A stretch of 29,869 bases of DNA from an uncultured Bryobacterales bacterium (GCA_937959285.1 CALGAR010000021.1:1-29869), one strand, 5' to 3'; positions 5,574 to 15,792 are shown, counted from the stretch's first letter. The notes: generated from the sequence alone by a model not told the origin. Program-made: numbers and translations.

Positions 5574-8555
5574 TCAATCCTCCAATTTTTCCTTAAGCCA
5601 GCCCAGATGCCATTCGATGGCCCATTCCAGGACACCGTCACGAGCGGCTTCCACCAAATGTTCCAGAGCTGGGCCAGCAACCCCGAGCCGACAGCTCAAA
5701 ACTGCCCGCGCAAGCTCGGTCCACTCCTCTTCGCCGCCGGGCAGCCATGCCCCTTCCGCGTCGCGCCATGCGATTTGACGCTCTTCGAGTTCTGCCCAGG
5801 CGGCCCGGAGAGCTCCCAGGCTCGGCGCGACCCGTGCTAGCAAGTCCCAGGTGTCCCGCATGCGGCGAAAATCGGAGAGATACCAGCTTCTGGCCTTTTC
5901 GAACCGGCGAGCGGTCGTATCCAGGAATACGGTGTTGAGGCGGCTGGGATGAACAGTAACTGCGTCTCCTCGCTGGAGATCGGCGGCGTGCCTGTACACC
6001 GCTCCGCGCGGATGTTGGAAATCGCGCGGGTGTCGGAGTTCCCCATCCTTCAGGCAGAAGTAGGGATAAAAGACATCCTCGCGGCCATCAGGCAGACTGG
6101 TGGGCATTAGAATAGTCTCGAGGTCGCAGTCTGGGCGTACAAAGGTGATCGACGTGCCCCCCTCCTTCGGGCGGCGATCGTGCACGCGCCAAACTTCAGA
6201 TTGGGTCTCAGAGAGTTCAGCTTCCAGGTTCCGAGCGCTCTCAATCACTGCCTGGAATGGCGTCATTCTTGGGAATGCGACAACGCCCACGCGGAGCGGC
6301 ATCCGATCCCAGACACGACCAAACTCTTCCTGCCACTTTTCGATCGCAGTTTCAAGGCACGCAGAGGCGCATTCGAGAGGAACGAGCACACGAAATCGTT
6401 GTGGACTACGCTCTAGAGGAATCACCGGTGCATAGGAAGCTAGGTTGTCGGGCTCATGCACACCTTGAATGGTCAAGGTGCGGCCATTCTCATCTCTGAT
6501 TTCCCGAGGCAGGCTCTGCATCGGCAAATCCGCTTCAAGGCAACGAGCCAGGTTCCAGATGGTCACGAAATGGCGTAAGTCCGCCCGGTACAGCAACTCA
6601 ATCGGAGCGCCTTCAAGACGGAAAGCGTACGTCTCCCGATCCTCCCAGTCTTCCGCAGCGCCACTTAAATCCAGAAGCAGACGGCGAGTCCGCCACGGGT
6701 TCGGATGGGCACCGGCTATTTCACGAAAGCGGACCAACAGGTCATCGAAGAAGGCTTCAGCAGTGCGCCAAAAGCGATAAATGCGGCCAGGCGAGGGCAA
6801 TTTGCGGAAGAGTTGATGTACGATCCACCGCGCTCGTCTGTCATCATCAAGTCGCCCCCATTCCGGCGCACCAGAGCGGTCTTCGACGATTTTAGAGAAG
6901 AAGCTAGCCCAATTGGCTTCGGACCGGTAGCCCTGTTGCAGGCTGCAGAGCACCGGATCGTTCTTGTCGAAGCTCGAGAGCTTCTTCCGAACGTAGTCAA
7001 CCAAGGACGAGAAGGGTTTACCGGGATCAGCCGAATTTAGATGATCCCTCAAGGTGGCATTGAAACGCGTACACTCGTCGATGCTTTGCGCACGGAGAGA
7101 ATCAACGTGATCGCCGTCAATCCAGGCCTCGATGTCGAGGCTGAAGCTCAATAAGGCGACGCGGCCATTGCCGTCGGCGACTTCGGAGATCCAGATCGTG
7201 TCCCTGTCGCCCTCCAGCCAAGCATCGAGCCGGCCTTTGCGCCGATCTGCGCATACCGCGCAGACACGCTGCTTGAGGGCATTCTCGGTTCGGTCATTCG
7301 CGTGCAGTCGATTACAGCGGACTTGGCAGACGGGACAGCCGTGACCTCCCGCCGATGTGGGTTCCGGGACTGCCCATGTCCGCTGCAGCGGTACGGCGAG
7401 AGTGTCGCGCATCTCATGGAGCTGCTTTACCATTCCTATGAACGACCGCGTAGAGTCTGACAGCAGCGTGACGGGGGGCGTCTCGAACTTCCGGCTTTCA
7501 GCCAACGTCTCGACTTCTTTCGCGATAGCGTCTCGGAGGGCGCCTGCGGATGCGTCATCCAGGCTTCCCTTGGGTTCCTGGTTGGTTGCGTGGAAGCGCA
7601 GACCTGGGAACGTGAACGCCAGAGTCTCGTCATCCCGGTAGATCAACGAACCTACCGCGAGATCCACTTCTATCAAGCGTCGTACCTGATTGAAGAAGTT
7701 GTCGATGTCACGTCTTGCGCCAGTCCAGTCACCGATCTTTACTGCCCGCGCTTCGTAGTGGCGGCTGCCCAAACCGACGGTCAATACACGCCAGCGCGTG
7801 TTCTGCTTCAGGTCTTCCCATTCCTTGCATGGTGCCAGCAGCACACCGACCGCGGCCGACTTAAAGAGGCCTGCAGCAACGTAGGATTGGTCCCACAACG
7901 TTACATCGTTGTTCGGCAGTCGTGTTTCAGCGAGTGTAGAAAGGAACGCCTTCCGCAGCCAGCCGTCGCCCCCTATAGTCTCCTCCCGCCAGTGCCACCA
8001 GGAATCCACATCGTCGCACGCCGTCTCGGCGAGCTTGCGTAGGTCATCAAGTAGCTTCCCGATGCGATCCAGCAGGCCTTTGAAGGCACCGGTGGTTAGA
8101 ATAGGCGGCGGATCGTCCAGAAGATTCCTAACCGGATGACCGAACGGCGAAGCCAACCACATCTGCGTCACATCCTTGCCAAGGTACGCCGATGCCGAGG
8201 CGGGCAGGTTCTTCTCGATACCCGAGGCCATCGCATGGGCAGCTTGGAGCAAGCCGACCAAGTTGCGCTCTGATTGTTTCGCGTCGTACTTCTGTAGAAA
8301 TTCAGTCAACCTATCAGGCAGAGGCATGCCGCAGTTGGACGAACTGAGCCACGCGAGGCGACTGTCCCAGCTGGGCGTGAGCGACTCGTGCCACTTCTTC
8401 GACTCATAACTCATGGCGACGCGCCCGTGACGCCGAAGGAAATCAGGGTGAGCTTTACCAGTCATATGGAGCCAGCCGATGGCCTCGCAGGCCAGCAGAA
8501 GAGGCCGGCTCTCCCGGAGTTTTCCCGTCATGGTTTCCTGGAGCCCTTCACTCAT
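5574..8555 (-). CDS. cas10: Cas10-family large subunit, Csx11-like, with degenerate catalytic sites
   Basis: This is the 993-residue large subunit of the type III effector. The N-terminal HD-like region starts AIGWLHMTGKAHPDFL, where the Asp of the usual LHDIGK is Met31; a second HD position reads LWDQS (Gln223 where His is usual). A first palm-like domain follows (about 255-330), then a zinc knuckle with Cys407, Cys410, Cys414, Cys432 and Cys435. The second palm (VALLSFSLDIEAWIDGD, about 466-482) has no GGDD: the position reads FRVLVPLECA (721-730), followed by the family-like RMPLRVGVVAFPRMTPFQA. This matches the Csx11 branch, the Cas10 of subtype III-C, where the cyclase is inactive. No cyclic oligoadenylate synthesis is expected. 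The start at 8555 shares ATGA with the cmr6 stop. Confidence 0.87.
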   Translation of the reverse strand: MSEGLQETMTGKLRESRPLLLACEAIGWLHMTGKAHPDFLRRHGRVAMSYESKKWHESLTPSWDSRLAWLSSSNCGMPLPDRLTEFLQKYDAKQSERNLVGLLQAAHAMASGIEKNLPASASAYLGKDVTQMWLASPFGHPVRNLLDDPPPILTTGAFKGLLDRIGKLLDDLRKLAETACDDVDSWWHWREETIGGDGWLRKAFLSTLAETRLPNNDVTLWDQSYVAAGLFKSAAVGVLLAPCKEWEDLKQNTRWRVLTVGLGSRHYEARAVKIGDWTGARRDIDNFFNQVRRLIEVDLAVGSLIYRDDETLAFTFPGLRFHATNQEPKGSLDDASAGALRDAIAKEVETLAESRKFETPPVTLLSDSTRSFIGMVKQLHEMRDTLAVPLQRTWAVPEPTSAGGHGCPVCQVRCNRLHANDRTENALKQRVCAVCADRRKGRLDAWLEGDRDTIWISEVADGNGRVALLSFSLDIEAWIDGDHVDSLRAQSIDECTRFNATLRDHLNSADPGKPFSSLVDYVRKKLSSFDKNDPVLCSLQQGYRSEANWASFFSKIVEDRSGAPEWGRLDDDRRARWIVHQLFRKLPSPGRIYRFWRTAEAFFDDLLVRFREIAGAHPNPWRTRRLLLDLSGAAEDWEDRETYAFRLEGAPIELLYRADLRHFVTIWNLARCLEADLPMQSLPREIRDENGRTLTIQGVHEPDNLASYAPVIPLERSPQRFRVLVPLECASACLETAIEKWQEEFGRVWDRMPLRVGVVAFPRMTPFQAVIESARNLEAELSETQSEVWRVHDRRPKEGGTSITFVRPDCDLETILMPTSLPDGREDVFYPYFCLKDGELRHPRDFQHPRGAVYRHAADLQRGDAVTVHPSRLNTVFLDTTARRFEKARSWYLSDFRRMRDTWDLLARVAPSLGALRAAWAELEERQIAWRDAEGAWLPGGEEEWTELARAVLSCRLGVAGPALEHLVEAARDGVLEWAIEWHLGWLKEKLED

Positions 8556-9487
8556 CTCTCATCCACCCGTGGTGAAAGCAGAGTGGCAAGCTCGTTCTTC
8601 AACTCCTGCAGGGGATTCTCTTGTTTCCCGTGATTAACCCTGGCTTGTATCACTTCTGCGATACCCCATCCAGCAGTACGCTTAGCAGAAAAGCCGTAGA
8701 CTGTGAGGAGTTGTCCAACGGCATCGAGCAGCTTGTGGAGGGCATCGATTCTCTCGGCAGGCCCAAGGCCGTCGTCGCCTAGAAGGGGTGCATAAAGCAA
8801 GCGCAGCGCACCTTTCGTGTCCGGCGGAACGACTTCGTAGGTAATTGGCGCCCTGCCTGCGCGTGTCTTCCGGAGATGCGGATTGATTACCTCAAAACCG
8901 ATCTTGTCGAACCACGTCGGATAGAAAGCGAGCGCTCCGCGCTGGAAATCCTCTTGCTCCCCCTTCTCGTTGCCGAAAAGGTGAATGATCCAATCCGGGT
9001 CGGACCAATCGCTCATCCTGCCGCTGTGCCGCTGAAGGTGTTCAGGCAGACCCGCCTGCATCCGGCAGGCCCAACGAAGAAGCCCCTTCCAGCTTGCCGC
9101 CGACATGTAAGGCACCCCAAAGACCCGGTCCTTTCGGACGGGGTTGTCGAGAACGTGGAATGGCCGATCATCTTTGGAGTACCAGGGCGAAAGCAACTTG
9201 AACTTGATCTTGATGGCAAGCCAGTCTGTTAGCAGAGACGCTTCAACGTCTGTATCCAGATTTAACTCGCAAGGAAGCTTCAGCTCATTGGCGGCCGCAC
9301 ACCTCCGATAGCTCTCCTGCGCCTCGCTCTTCTTTCGGATTCCCGCCCCAGAATCTGGATCAATCTCACCCTTGGCAAACCACGTCGTGCAACTGTCAAC
9401 AAATCCCGACGCGAGCCCGGCCGGTAAGGCCGAAATCGTCGGGCACGCTTGGCGAGATGACAACTCAGCATAGAGATCGAACTTCAT
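8552..9487 (-). CDS. cmr6: RAMP CRISPR effector subunit, Cmr6-like
   Basis: This 311-residue RAMP occupies the operon slot between cmr1 and cas10. About 100 residues in, it has KFKLLSPWYSKDD, then FGVPYMSAASWKGLLRWACR, the typical RAMP turn (P..S.S.KG.LR) seen in Cmr6, then HLFGNEKGEQEDFQRGALAF, FEVINPHLRKTR and a C-terminal glycine turn FSAKRTAGWGIAEV. Cmr6 caps the backbone at the crRNA 3' side. Both ends overlap neighbours by four bases (ATGA), so it is translationally coupled to cmr1 and cas10. The first ~90 residues, before the first strand, are unusually long and unlike the short Cmr6 N-termini I know. Confidence 0.8.
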   Translation of the reverse strand: MKFDLYAELSSRQACPTISALPAGLASGFVDSCTTWFAKGEIDPDSGAGIRKKSEAQESYRRCAAANELKLPCELNLDTDVEASLLTDWLAIKIKFKLLSPWYSKDDRPFHVLDNPVRKDRVFGVPYMSAASWKGLLRWACRMQAGLPEHLQRHSGRMSDWSDPDWIIHLFGNEKGEQEDFQRGALAFYPTWFDKIGFEVINPHLRKTRAGRAPITYEVVPPDTKGALRLLYAPLLGDDGLGPAERIDALHKLLDAVGQLLTVYGFSAKRTAGWGIAEVIQARVNHGKQENPLQELKNELATLLSPRVDER

Positions 9488-10455
9488 CGAGCACCTTCCG
9501 TAGCCTTGGCCAACAGATCCTCAAGAATGTTTGAGCCCTTAAGGAACTCTTCATCCTTCAAGTCTGACCAGACGCTCTTCAAACGCGCACGCATGTCATC
9601 CAGATTCAGGAGGTCGGGGTTCACGAAACCAAATGTTCGTGCCGGGTCTCTAAAGCTGAAGATTTTCTTGCTTTCCTGCTGCTTGCCCGCGAGCCAGCGC
9701 GAAACCTTGTCCTGGCCATTCACTAGGAAATCGCTCCATCGAATGACGCGTTTTCCCTTCTTTTCTTTGATGGACTTATCCTCTTTGCGCCCCAGGAGTC
9801 GATTAAATGCACTCTGCGTTTTGCTCTGCCGAGCCAGCTCTCGTCTCACGCACCAGAAACTCTTAAGGGATGCCCAAGCGAAGTCGCTATGGTCGACTGA
9901 TCGCCAGCCCGTCGCCAGATACCGTTGGAGGTCTTCCTTACTCATTGGCGGGCTATCGAGGGGCTCAACAATGGCGATCAATCCGTAGTCCTGGTGGTGA
10001 GGTTTTTCCGCCCAGGTCTTCTCATCTGACGGCTTGAGCACGGTCTTGCCGCCTATAGCGCCATAACCAGCAATCAGGCGCAGCGTGAGGTCGAGCAGCG
10101 CCCGCTCCTCCTCACATACCGGTCGCAACGGGGTGAGACGAAATCGAAAAGTTTCGCCACCCTTGATCTGATCCCGCTTGATGTTGCCACTTTCATCCAA
10201 TACGTCGAACCGGAACTTCCGCGCCCAGCCAGTGCATCCGAACAGCTCGCACACCACGCACCGCTTCCCGTTCTTGTCCGGACAACAGCGGCCGGAATCC
10301 ACCGGATCACACGCACTGCCCCCCAATCCTCTGACCACGACCTCAAACCACCACCGAAGTGAACCGAGCAAACCTGTAGTGACCGTGCGCTCACCGTTTC
10401 TGTCTGCATCCCCGGTCCAAATCGGACTCTGGGCCCTTAGTACCCACTCCGGCAT
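9484..10455 (-). CDS. cmr1: RAMP CRISPR effector subunit Cmr1
   Basis: This first gene of the operon encodes a 323-residue Cmr1-like protein. It begins VLRAQSPIWTGDADRNGERT, then LLGSLRWWFEVVVRGLGG, the family's G.LRWW helix. A cysteine-rich insert (CCPDKNGKRCVVCELFGC) then reads into TGWARKFRF, as in Cmr1. A glycine turn follows at AGYGAIGGKT. Cmr1 sits at the 3' end of the crRNA and closes the complex. The start at 10455 has AGGGA upstream. With Cmr3-like, Cmr4 and Cmr6 it gives the four RAMPs expected for a Cmr-type (III-B or III-C) complex. Confidence 0.87.
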   Translation of the reverse strand: MPEWVLRAQSPIWTGDADRNGERTVTTGLLGSLRWWFEVVVRGLGGSACDPVDSGRCCPDKNGKRCVVCELFGCTGWARKFRFDVLDESGNIKRDQIKGGETFRFRLTPLRPVCEEERALLDLTLRLIAGYGAIGGKTVLKPSDEKTWAEKPHHQDYGLIAIVEPLDSPPMSKEDLQRYLATGWRSVDHSDFAWASLKSFWCVRRELARQSKTQSAFNRLLGRKEDKSIKEKKGKRVIRWSDFLVNGQDKVSRWLAGKQQESKKIFSFRDPARTFGFVNPDLLNLDDMRARLKSVWSDLKDEEFLKGSNILEDLLAKATEGAR

Positions 10456-10826
10456 GTCAAATCCCTTGCTGGCATGTGTTTATCTCCCTCAGCGCACCCG
10501 AGGACACCCTTGGCACCACGTCTTCCGCAACATTTCCAAGCTGATATGTGAAAGTTACGAGGAATTTTACATATGTTTCCCGTCAAAGAAAAGGTGCTTC
10601 TTTGCGGACGTATCAATTCCTCCGTGATGAAGGAGGAGAGGCATCGTCGGAATACTCAGCCGGCTATTCCAATAGAATCGTTCCGAGAGGCGCCAAACCG
10701 GACTATCCGGTCAAGTTTGCACCGGTTTAGATTGAGGATGCCGGCCCGATGATCCGAGGAGCTGACAGGAAGCTCCAGTTCGAGTTCTATGGGATTTGGA
10801 ATCGAAAAGGTGCTATTGACGCCTTG

Positions 10827-10835
10827 TGATACACT
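10827..10835 (+). promoter_or_regulatory. Possible extended -10 promoter of tonB
   Basis: TG-A-TACACT fits an extended -10 element (TGnTATAAT) about 120 bases upstream of the tonB start, which would give a long leader. There is no good -35 at 17 bases; a TTGACG lies only eight bases upstream (10816-10821). Confidence 0.3.
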
Positions 10836-10883
10836 TTCCTGTAGGGCATCCCGTTCGGCAGTCCTGAAGATTGCAACTCCGTA

Positions 10884-10938
10884 CTGAGGTGACGCGTCTA
10901 CTCAGGGGAGACAGACAACTCCCGCGGGGTAATGGGAG
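10884..10938 (+). other. Two stem-loops in the tonB leader
   Basis: CTGAG (10884-10888) pairs with CTCAG (10901-10905), and CTCCC (10919-10923) pairs with GGGAG (10934-10938). The second stem lies 17 bases before the tonB ATG and overlaps its purine-rich ribosome-binding region, so pairing could limit translation. I do not recognise a known riboswitch. Confidence 0.3.
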
Positions 10939-10955
10939 AAGCTTAGGTAATCACC

Positions 10956-11978
10956 ATGTCCGAGCAACTGAGATCTTCCAACAATGGGAACCCTTCCGGC
11001 GGGGAGACGAACCAAGCAGCAGCAGAGGTTCACCTGTCACGGTTGCTGGCAGTTGAGGAGTCCACGCCCTGGTTTATTTCGCTGTACCAAAACGTTAAAG
11101 AACTCATCAATCCTCCGAAACTCCCACCTCTTGAAGTAACCTCAAGGCCCGTAGCCGTTAAGGACATCTGGCAGAATGACTCCTCGCAACGCCGCAAGGC
11201 AGGATTGATCTCGGCGGCCGTGCACTTCGGCGCGATCGCGCTGATGTTCTCGTTCGCTACAAACCAAGTAGTGCAGCAGAAGGTCCGGGAGCACGTTACG
11301 CTCATCGCCCCCGACCTCGCCCCCTTCATGCCGGAAGTCAAGCCCAAGAAGTTAACGATGCAGGGCGGTGGCGGCGGCGGTGATCGGTCGCCTTTACCGG
11401 CGAGCAAGGGTCGTGCGCCCAAATTCTCTCCCAGGCAGTTTACCCCGCCGATGGCCGTGGTAAACAATCCAGAGCCGAAGCTCATCATGGAGCCCACTCT
11501 GGTCGGCCCGCCCGACGTGAAGATGCCGAACGTGAACATGGCGCAATATGGCGATCCGTTCGCCAAGATCGTGCCCCCCTCGAACGGCCCCGGCTCAGGC
11601 GGCGGTATCGGCAGCGGCTCCGGCGGAGGTGTCGGCCCCGGTAAGGGCGGCGGACTTGGCCCTGGAGAAGGCGGCGGATTCGGAGGCGGAGTTTACCGGA
11701 TCGGCGGAGGCGTTTCTGCGCCCGTTCCCATCTACAAGGTAGAGCCCGAGTATTCGGAAGAAGCCCGCAAAGCGAAGTTTCAGGGTACCGTTCTGCTGGC
11801 GATCGTGGTTGACGAAAATGGCCGGACTCAGAACATCCGCGTTATTCGTTCCCTCGGCTTAGGCCTTGACGAGAAGGCCATTGAAGCCGTCCAGAAGTGG
11901 AGATTCCGCCCTGCATACAAGGACGGAAAGCCAGTGCCCGTTGCGGCAAACGTCGAAGTTAATTTCCGTCTCCTGTAG
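10956..11978 (+). CDS. tonB: Energy transducer TonB with glycine-rich linker
   Basis: This is a 340-residue inner-membrane protein that would couple ExbB/ExbD energy to outer-membrane TonB-dependent receptors. It has an unusually long cytoplasmic N-terminus (~80 residues), one membrane segment (about 83-101), and a periplasmic linker with a glycine/serine-rich tract (about 211-252, GSGGGIGSGSGGG and similar). The C-terminal TonB domain (about 257-340) has EYSEEARKAKFQGTVLLAIV, DENGRTQNIRVIRSLG, LDEKAIEAVQKWRFRPA and a final VNFRLL strand. It is monocistronic, being followed by a strong terminator, and is separate from the second tonB at 18500. The long cytoplasmic tail and glycine instead of proline in the linker are features I associate with Acidobacteriota TonB proteins. 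Confidence 0.9.
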   Translation: MSEQLRSSNNGNPSGGETNQAAAEVHLSRLLAVEESTPWFISLYQNVKELINPPKLPPLEVTSRPVAVKDIWQNDSSQRRKAGLISAAVHFGAIALMFSFATNQVVQQKVREHVTLIAPDLAPFMPEVKPKKLTMQGGGGGGDRSPLPASKGRAPKFSPRQFTPPMAVVNNPEPKLIMEPTLVGPPDVKMPNVNMAQYGDPFAKIVPPSNGPGSGGGIGSGSGGGVGPGKGGGLGPGEGGGFGGGVYRIGGGVSAPVPIYKVEPEYSEEARKAKFQGTVLLAIVVDENGRTQNIRVIRSLGLGLDEKAIEAVQKWRFRPAYKDGKPVPVAANVEVNFRLL

Positions 11979-12000
11979 CGATGCGATAGTTGGAACTTGA

Positions 12001-12038
12001 GGCCGGGCACGCGCAGCGTGCACCGGCCTTTTCCTTTT
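12001..12038 (+). terminator. Rho-independent terminator of tonB
   Basis: GGCCGG (12001-12006) and GCACGC (12007-12012) pair with GCGTGC (12016-12021) and CCGGCC (12023-12028) around a three-base loop with one bulged A. TTTTCCTTTT follows directly. This is a textbook terminator 20 bases after the tonB stop. Confidence 0.9.
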
Positions 12039-12063
12039 CTGCCCGCCTTTTCATTGACCAGCC

Positions 12064-12072
12064 TGTTATACT
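12064..12072 (+). promoter_or_regulatory. Extended -10 promoter of the membrane-protein gene
   Basis: TG-T-TATACT matches the extended -10 consensus well and lies between the tonB terminator and the start at 12107, giving a leader of about 28 bases. A TTGACC lies seven bases upstream of the TATACT, too close to be a normal -35. Confidence 0.5.
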
Positions 12073-12106
12073 CTGCACGGGATTTTCATCCTGTTCGGAG
12101 GCGTCA

Positions 12107-12934
12107 ATGTTCAATTCAGTCGTTTTGGAAGTAGCGATCGGGCTCGTGCTGGTGTATCTGTTGCTCTCCCTTCTATGCTCCAGCCTCAACGAGTGGATTG
12201 CCCAGGTCTTGGGTCTGAGGGCAAGCACGCTCAAGCAGGCGATTCAGGGAATGCTGGGCGACCGCACGGATTTGTTCTTTCAGCATCCCCTCATTCGGGT
12301 CCTGACGAACCGGGCTGGCGGCCCCTCCTACATCCCGGCTGCCAACTTCGCGTTCGCCGTTCAAGGCATCATCACCAAAAACGCAGCGGTCGCCACCATA
12401 AATGATCTGCGGGACGCGATCGCAAGCTTGCCCGACGGAGACTTGAAGACTTCCCTTACAACCTTGCTTCAGGATTCCACGCTTACCCTTGAGCAGGCGC
12501 GCCAAAGACTTCAGCAGTGGTTCGATGAGGTCATGAGCCGGGTCAGCGGATGGTACGCCAGGAAGATCCGGTGGATCACGTTCGGTATCGCTTTCACGGT
12601 AACGCTTGTCCTCAACGTGGATACCCGGGAGGTGGCGATCAAACTCGCCAACAGCACAAGCCTTCGCCTCACCGCGGTCGCTCTTGCCGAGCAGCGTGTC
12701 GCTGCAGGAAGCGCCGAAAACGGGAGACCGCAGACGCAGTTTTCGGTAGCGGAGCACGATCTGTTTGGAAACATAATCGGCGCCAACGACCGCTACGAGC
12801 GATTCGGTGAGCACTTGCCGGGATGGATCGTCACGGCAATCGCCGTCTCATTTGGCGCTCCGTTCTGGTTTGATCTGCTTAATAAAGTAGTGAACCTGCG
12901 TTCTTCCCGGCTCCCTGTGAGTCCGAAACGGTGA
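12107..12934 (+). CDS. Conserved-looking membrane protein of unknown function
   Basis: This is a 275-residue protein I cannot assign. It has three membrane segments: residues ~5-25 (VVLEVAIGLVLVYLLLSLLC), ~155-171 and ~238-256. Between the first two lies a ~125-residue soluble region with HPLIRVLTN, GGPSYIPAANFAFAV and a stretch of predicted helices, ending WFDEVMSRVSGWYARK just before the second segment. The C-terminus reads FGAPFWFDLLNKVVNLR. These stretches look constrained and recall a widespread family of uncharacterised membrane proteins, but I cannot name it. GGAGG lies six bases before the ATG at 12107; a longer frame to 11990 would run through the terminator. Confidence 0.8.
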   Translation: MFNSVVLEVAIGLVLVYLLLSLLCSSLNEWIAQVLGLRASTLKQAIQGMLGDRTDLFFQHPLIRVLTNRAGGPSYIPAANFAFAVQGIITKNAAVATINDLRDAIASLPDGDLKTSLTTLLQDSTLTLEQARQRLQQWFDEVMSRVSGWYARKIRWITFGIAFTVTLVLNVDTREVAIKLANSTSLRLTAVALAEQRVAAGSAENGRPQTQFSVAEHDLFGNIIGANDRYERFGEHLPGWIVTAIAVSFGAPFWFDLLNKVVNLRSSRLPVSPKR

Positions 12935-12941
12935 CGAAGCT

Positions 12942-12963
12942 GGACGCAACGTGCGTCCTGTCT
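12942..12963. terminator. Possible short bidirectional terminator between convergent genes
   Basis: GGACGC (12942-12947) pairs with GCGTCC (12953-12958) around a five-base loop, in the 28 bases between two convergent genes. The following T-run is poor (TGTCTT), so termination would be weak. Confidence 0.4.
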
Positions 12964-13334
12964 TAAACGCTCTTGCTGCGGCACTCAGGGCACGGGCAGA
13001 GCCGGCGGAAGAATTCCCAAGTATAAATGCCGGTCTGGTGCCCGTCGCTCCAGTGGATGCGCAGAGCGTAATTTCCGACTTCTTCCACAGAGAGCATCTT
13101 CAATGCAGGCGTGAAGATTGGGAATGGGTCCGACGAGGGGTTGGAATAGTTCGATTTCTGAGGTGGCGTCCCGTGAGCGCCAGTACAGGTAGCACAAGGG
13201 CATTCGTCGCGCAACAGAGCCAGCGGATACTCGCTGCGGTGCCCGTCTTTCCAATCAATTTTTACGCCCCTGGACTTTGAAATCGCTATGTGCTCCGGCT
13301 CAAATTCGGCCGGATTCTGCGCGCTGCCCGGCAT
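12963..13334 (-). CDS. DUF971 / gamma-butyrobetaine hydroxylase-like N-terminal domain protein
   Basis: This is a small stand-alone DUF971 protein (123 residues). The motifs are IDWKDGHRSEYPLALLRDECPCATC and, in the second half, ALRIHWSDGHQTGIYTWEFFRRLCPC. The domain is the N-terminal part of gamma-butyrobetaine hydroxylase, where cysteines bind zinc; stand-alone versions have been linked to iron-sulfur cluster work, but that is not shown here. Two CPC-type cysteine clusters are visible (CPCATC and CPCPEC). I prefer the ATG at 13334, one base after the rel stop, over an upstream in-frame TTG at 13352 that would overlap rel. It is probably co-transcribed with rel. Confidence 0.85.
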   Translation of the reverse strand: MPGSAQNPAEFEPEHIAISKSRGVKIDWKDGHRSEYPLALLRDECPCATCTGAHGTPPQKSNYSNPSSDPFPIFTPALKMLSVEEVGNYALRIHWSDGHQTGIYTWEFFRRLCPCPECRSKSV

Positions 13335-13335
13335 C

Positions 13336-15579
<2,244 letters not shown>

Positions 15580-15761
15580 CAAGACCCTATTTCTAGCTTA
15601 GCTTACACATACCTTGGCGAAAAGCTTCAAGACAGGCTGCGGGAAGGACGGGCCGCCTGACTTTCACGATTGCCGCAGCAGCAGGCGGAAGCGCCGACAA
15701 ACGTAGTCTCTTTCGGTGTTTGCCGGAAGCGGTTTCCTCCTATTCTGTAACCGCAAATGAC

Positions 15762-15792
15762 AAAGCCGGTCAGCTTGTCACTGACCGGCTTT
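15762..15792 (-). terminator. Strong 12-bp stem-loop downstream of the TPR gene
   Basis: AAAGCCGGTCAG (15762-15773) pairs perfectly with CTGACCGGCTTT (15781-15792) around a seven-base loop. It lies 28 bases beyond the stop of the TPR gene, reading leftward, and upstream of rel. It should end the tonB-exbB-exbD-exbD-TPR transcript and separate it from rel. Confidence 0.8.

Larger units (their letters stand above)
10456..10955. other. 500-base intergenic region between divergent cmr1 and tonB
   Basis: This region must hold the promoters of both the CRISPR operon (leftward) and tonB (rightward). The part near 10540-10600 is clearly A/T-richer. A small TCCTCC/GGAGGA hairpin lies at about 10618-10638. 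I looked for CRISPR repeats, tRNA, and insertion-sequence ends and saw none. Short open frames here (such as one at 10548-10730) have no ribosome-binding site or recognisable content. Confidence 0.5.

Noticed and set aside
10511..10530. Sigma-54-like sequence TTGGCACCACGTCTTCC
   Set aside because: The -12 part lacks the essential GC at the right spacing, and no gene starts nearby on that strand.
10548..10730. 60-codon open frame in the cmr1-tonB gap
   Set aside because: No ribosome-binding site, no hydrophobic or domain pattern, and the region is more likely promoter.
10456..10955. Possible CRISPR array or degenerate repeats upstream of cmr1
   Set aside because: No 25-40 base unit recurs; the only repeats are short hairpins of five or six pairs.
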